In this document: piece by piece, positions 63,880 to 64,000 of the stretch | Layout of the letters: each line of letters begins with the position of its first letter | Numbering within the stretch: position 1 is the first letter of the stretch | Source of the DNA: Dactylorhiza incarnata | Taxonomy: Eukaryota; Streptophyta; Magnoliopsida; Asparagales; Orchidaceae | Direction of reading: 5' to 3' | Assembly (NCBI GenBank): GCA_033032865.1 | Contig: JAWHQI010000009.1 | Coordinates: forward strand, 10,310,001-10,374,000 | Length of the DNA stretch: 64,000 nucleotides | Notes under the pieces: model-generated | Database searches by the model: none | What the model was told of the DNA's origin: nothing | What the model saw: only the letters and a program-made list of their open reading frames with translations | Translations under genes and position numbers: made by a program

Positions 63880-64000
63880 ATCTTGTGAAAGACAATTACT
63901 TATTATATGATTTCTTCTGATTGCTTAGCATATTTCTTATCTATAAATGCTTTGCTATGATTGATCAATATGCTGATACAATTTCTCTCTAAATAGGGTT
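63880..64000 (+). other. Tail of G after the downstream ORF
   Basis: AT-rich, no ORF, no polypurine tract or LTR edge yet. The 3' LTR of G must lie to the right of the window. Confidence 0.5.

Larger units (their letters stand above)
56004..64000 (+). mobile_element. G: Sirevirus-like copia element, 3' end beyond the window
   Basis: 5' LTR, initiator-Met primer site, gag, protease, integrase, RT, RNase H, then a U3-like segment and a further ORF after pol. The 5 bases left of it are AGAAC (55999-56003). The RT region ([19 protein letters not shown]) and an extra ORF after pol fit Sireviruses. Pol has one stop and several frameshifts. Confidence 0.88.

Overview
The window is nuclear DNA of a flowering plant, probably a eudicot. 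Almost all of it is LTR retrotransposons of plant lineages: Ty3/gypsy of the Tat/Retand and Athila types, and Ty1/copia including Sirevirus-like elements. I see no host gene, no RNA gene, no CRISPR array and nothing bacterial. The species cannot be named from what I can see. The background is AT-rich, and compact CpG-rich repeat arrays lie in the LTRs.

Layout, from the outermost element inward. E is a decayed Sirevirus-like copia pol fragment (50222-50587 and 52294-52407). Three elements sit in it: C (copia, minus strand, right end near 50215), D (a solo LTR, 50588-52288, duplication TGAAT) and F (copia, minus strand, from 52408). C carries Z (copia, minus strand, right end 11599), and Z is interrupted by a Tat-type gypsy element (1 to about 8560, minus strand). 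The 5' LTR of C is split by solo LTR B (13688-48502, duplication ACAAT). B is split by A, an internally deleted Athila-like element (14002-47092, TGACC). The right LTR of A is split by Copia-1 (17074-45761, AGTGT). The pol of Copia-1 is split by Copia-2 (20910-43261, AGGT). The 3' LTR of Copia-2 holds two gypsy elements: a gag-protease-only element called NA here (23843-30285, AACGG) and a nearly pristine Athila-type element (31321-43170, GGAAG). On the right, a copia LTR belonging to F or to a relative is split by G, a Sirevirus-like element (56004 to beyond 64000). The Athila element therefore lies at the seventh level: E > C > B > A > Copia-1 > Copia-2 > Athila.

What could still work: the Athila element has one uninterrupted 1766-codon gag-pol with all catalytic motifs, but its 5' LTR has lost the TATA region. 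NA keeps an open 777-codon gag-protease ORF, the same tRNA primer site and a shared 3' motif, so it looks like a non-autonomous partner of Athila-type elements. The Tat element has one nonsense codon between RT and RNase H and an antisense gene with a canonical intron. The remaining coding regions are broken by stops, frameshifts or deletions.

The most notable pattern fits no standard feature class. Every LTR family here has its own array of short, CpG-rich, palindromic words in U3, just upstream of the TATA box. In the Athila/B/D group the arms of the inverted repeats vary together. The same words (AGACCGC and GCGATC) occur in a gypsy family and in an unrelated copia family.
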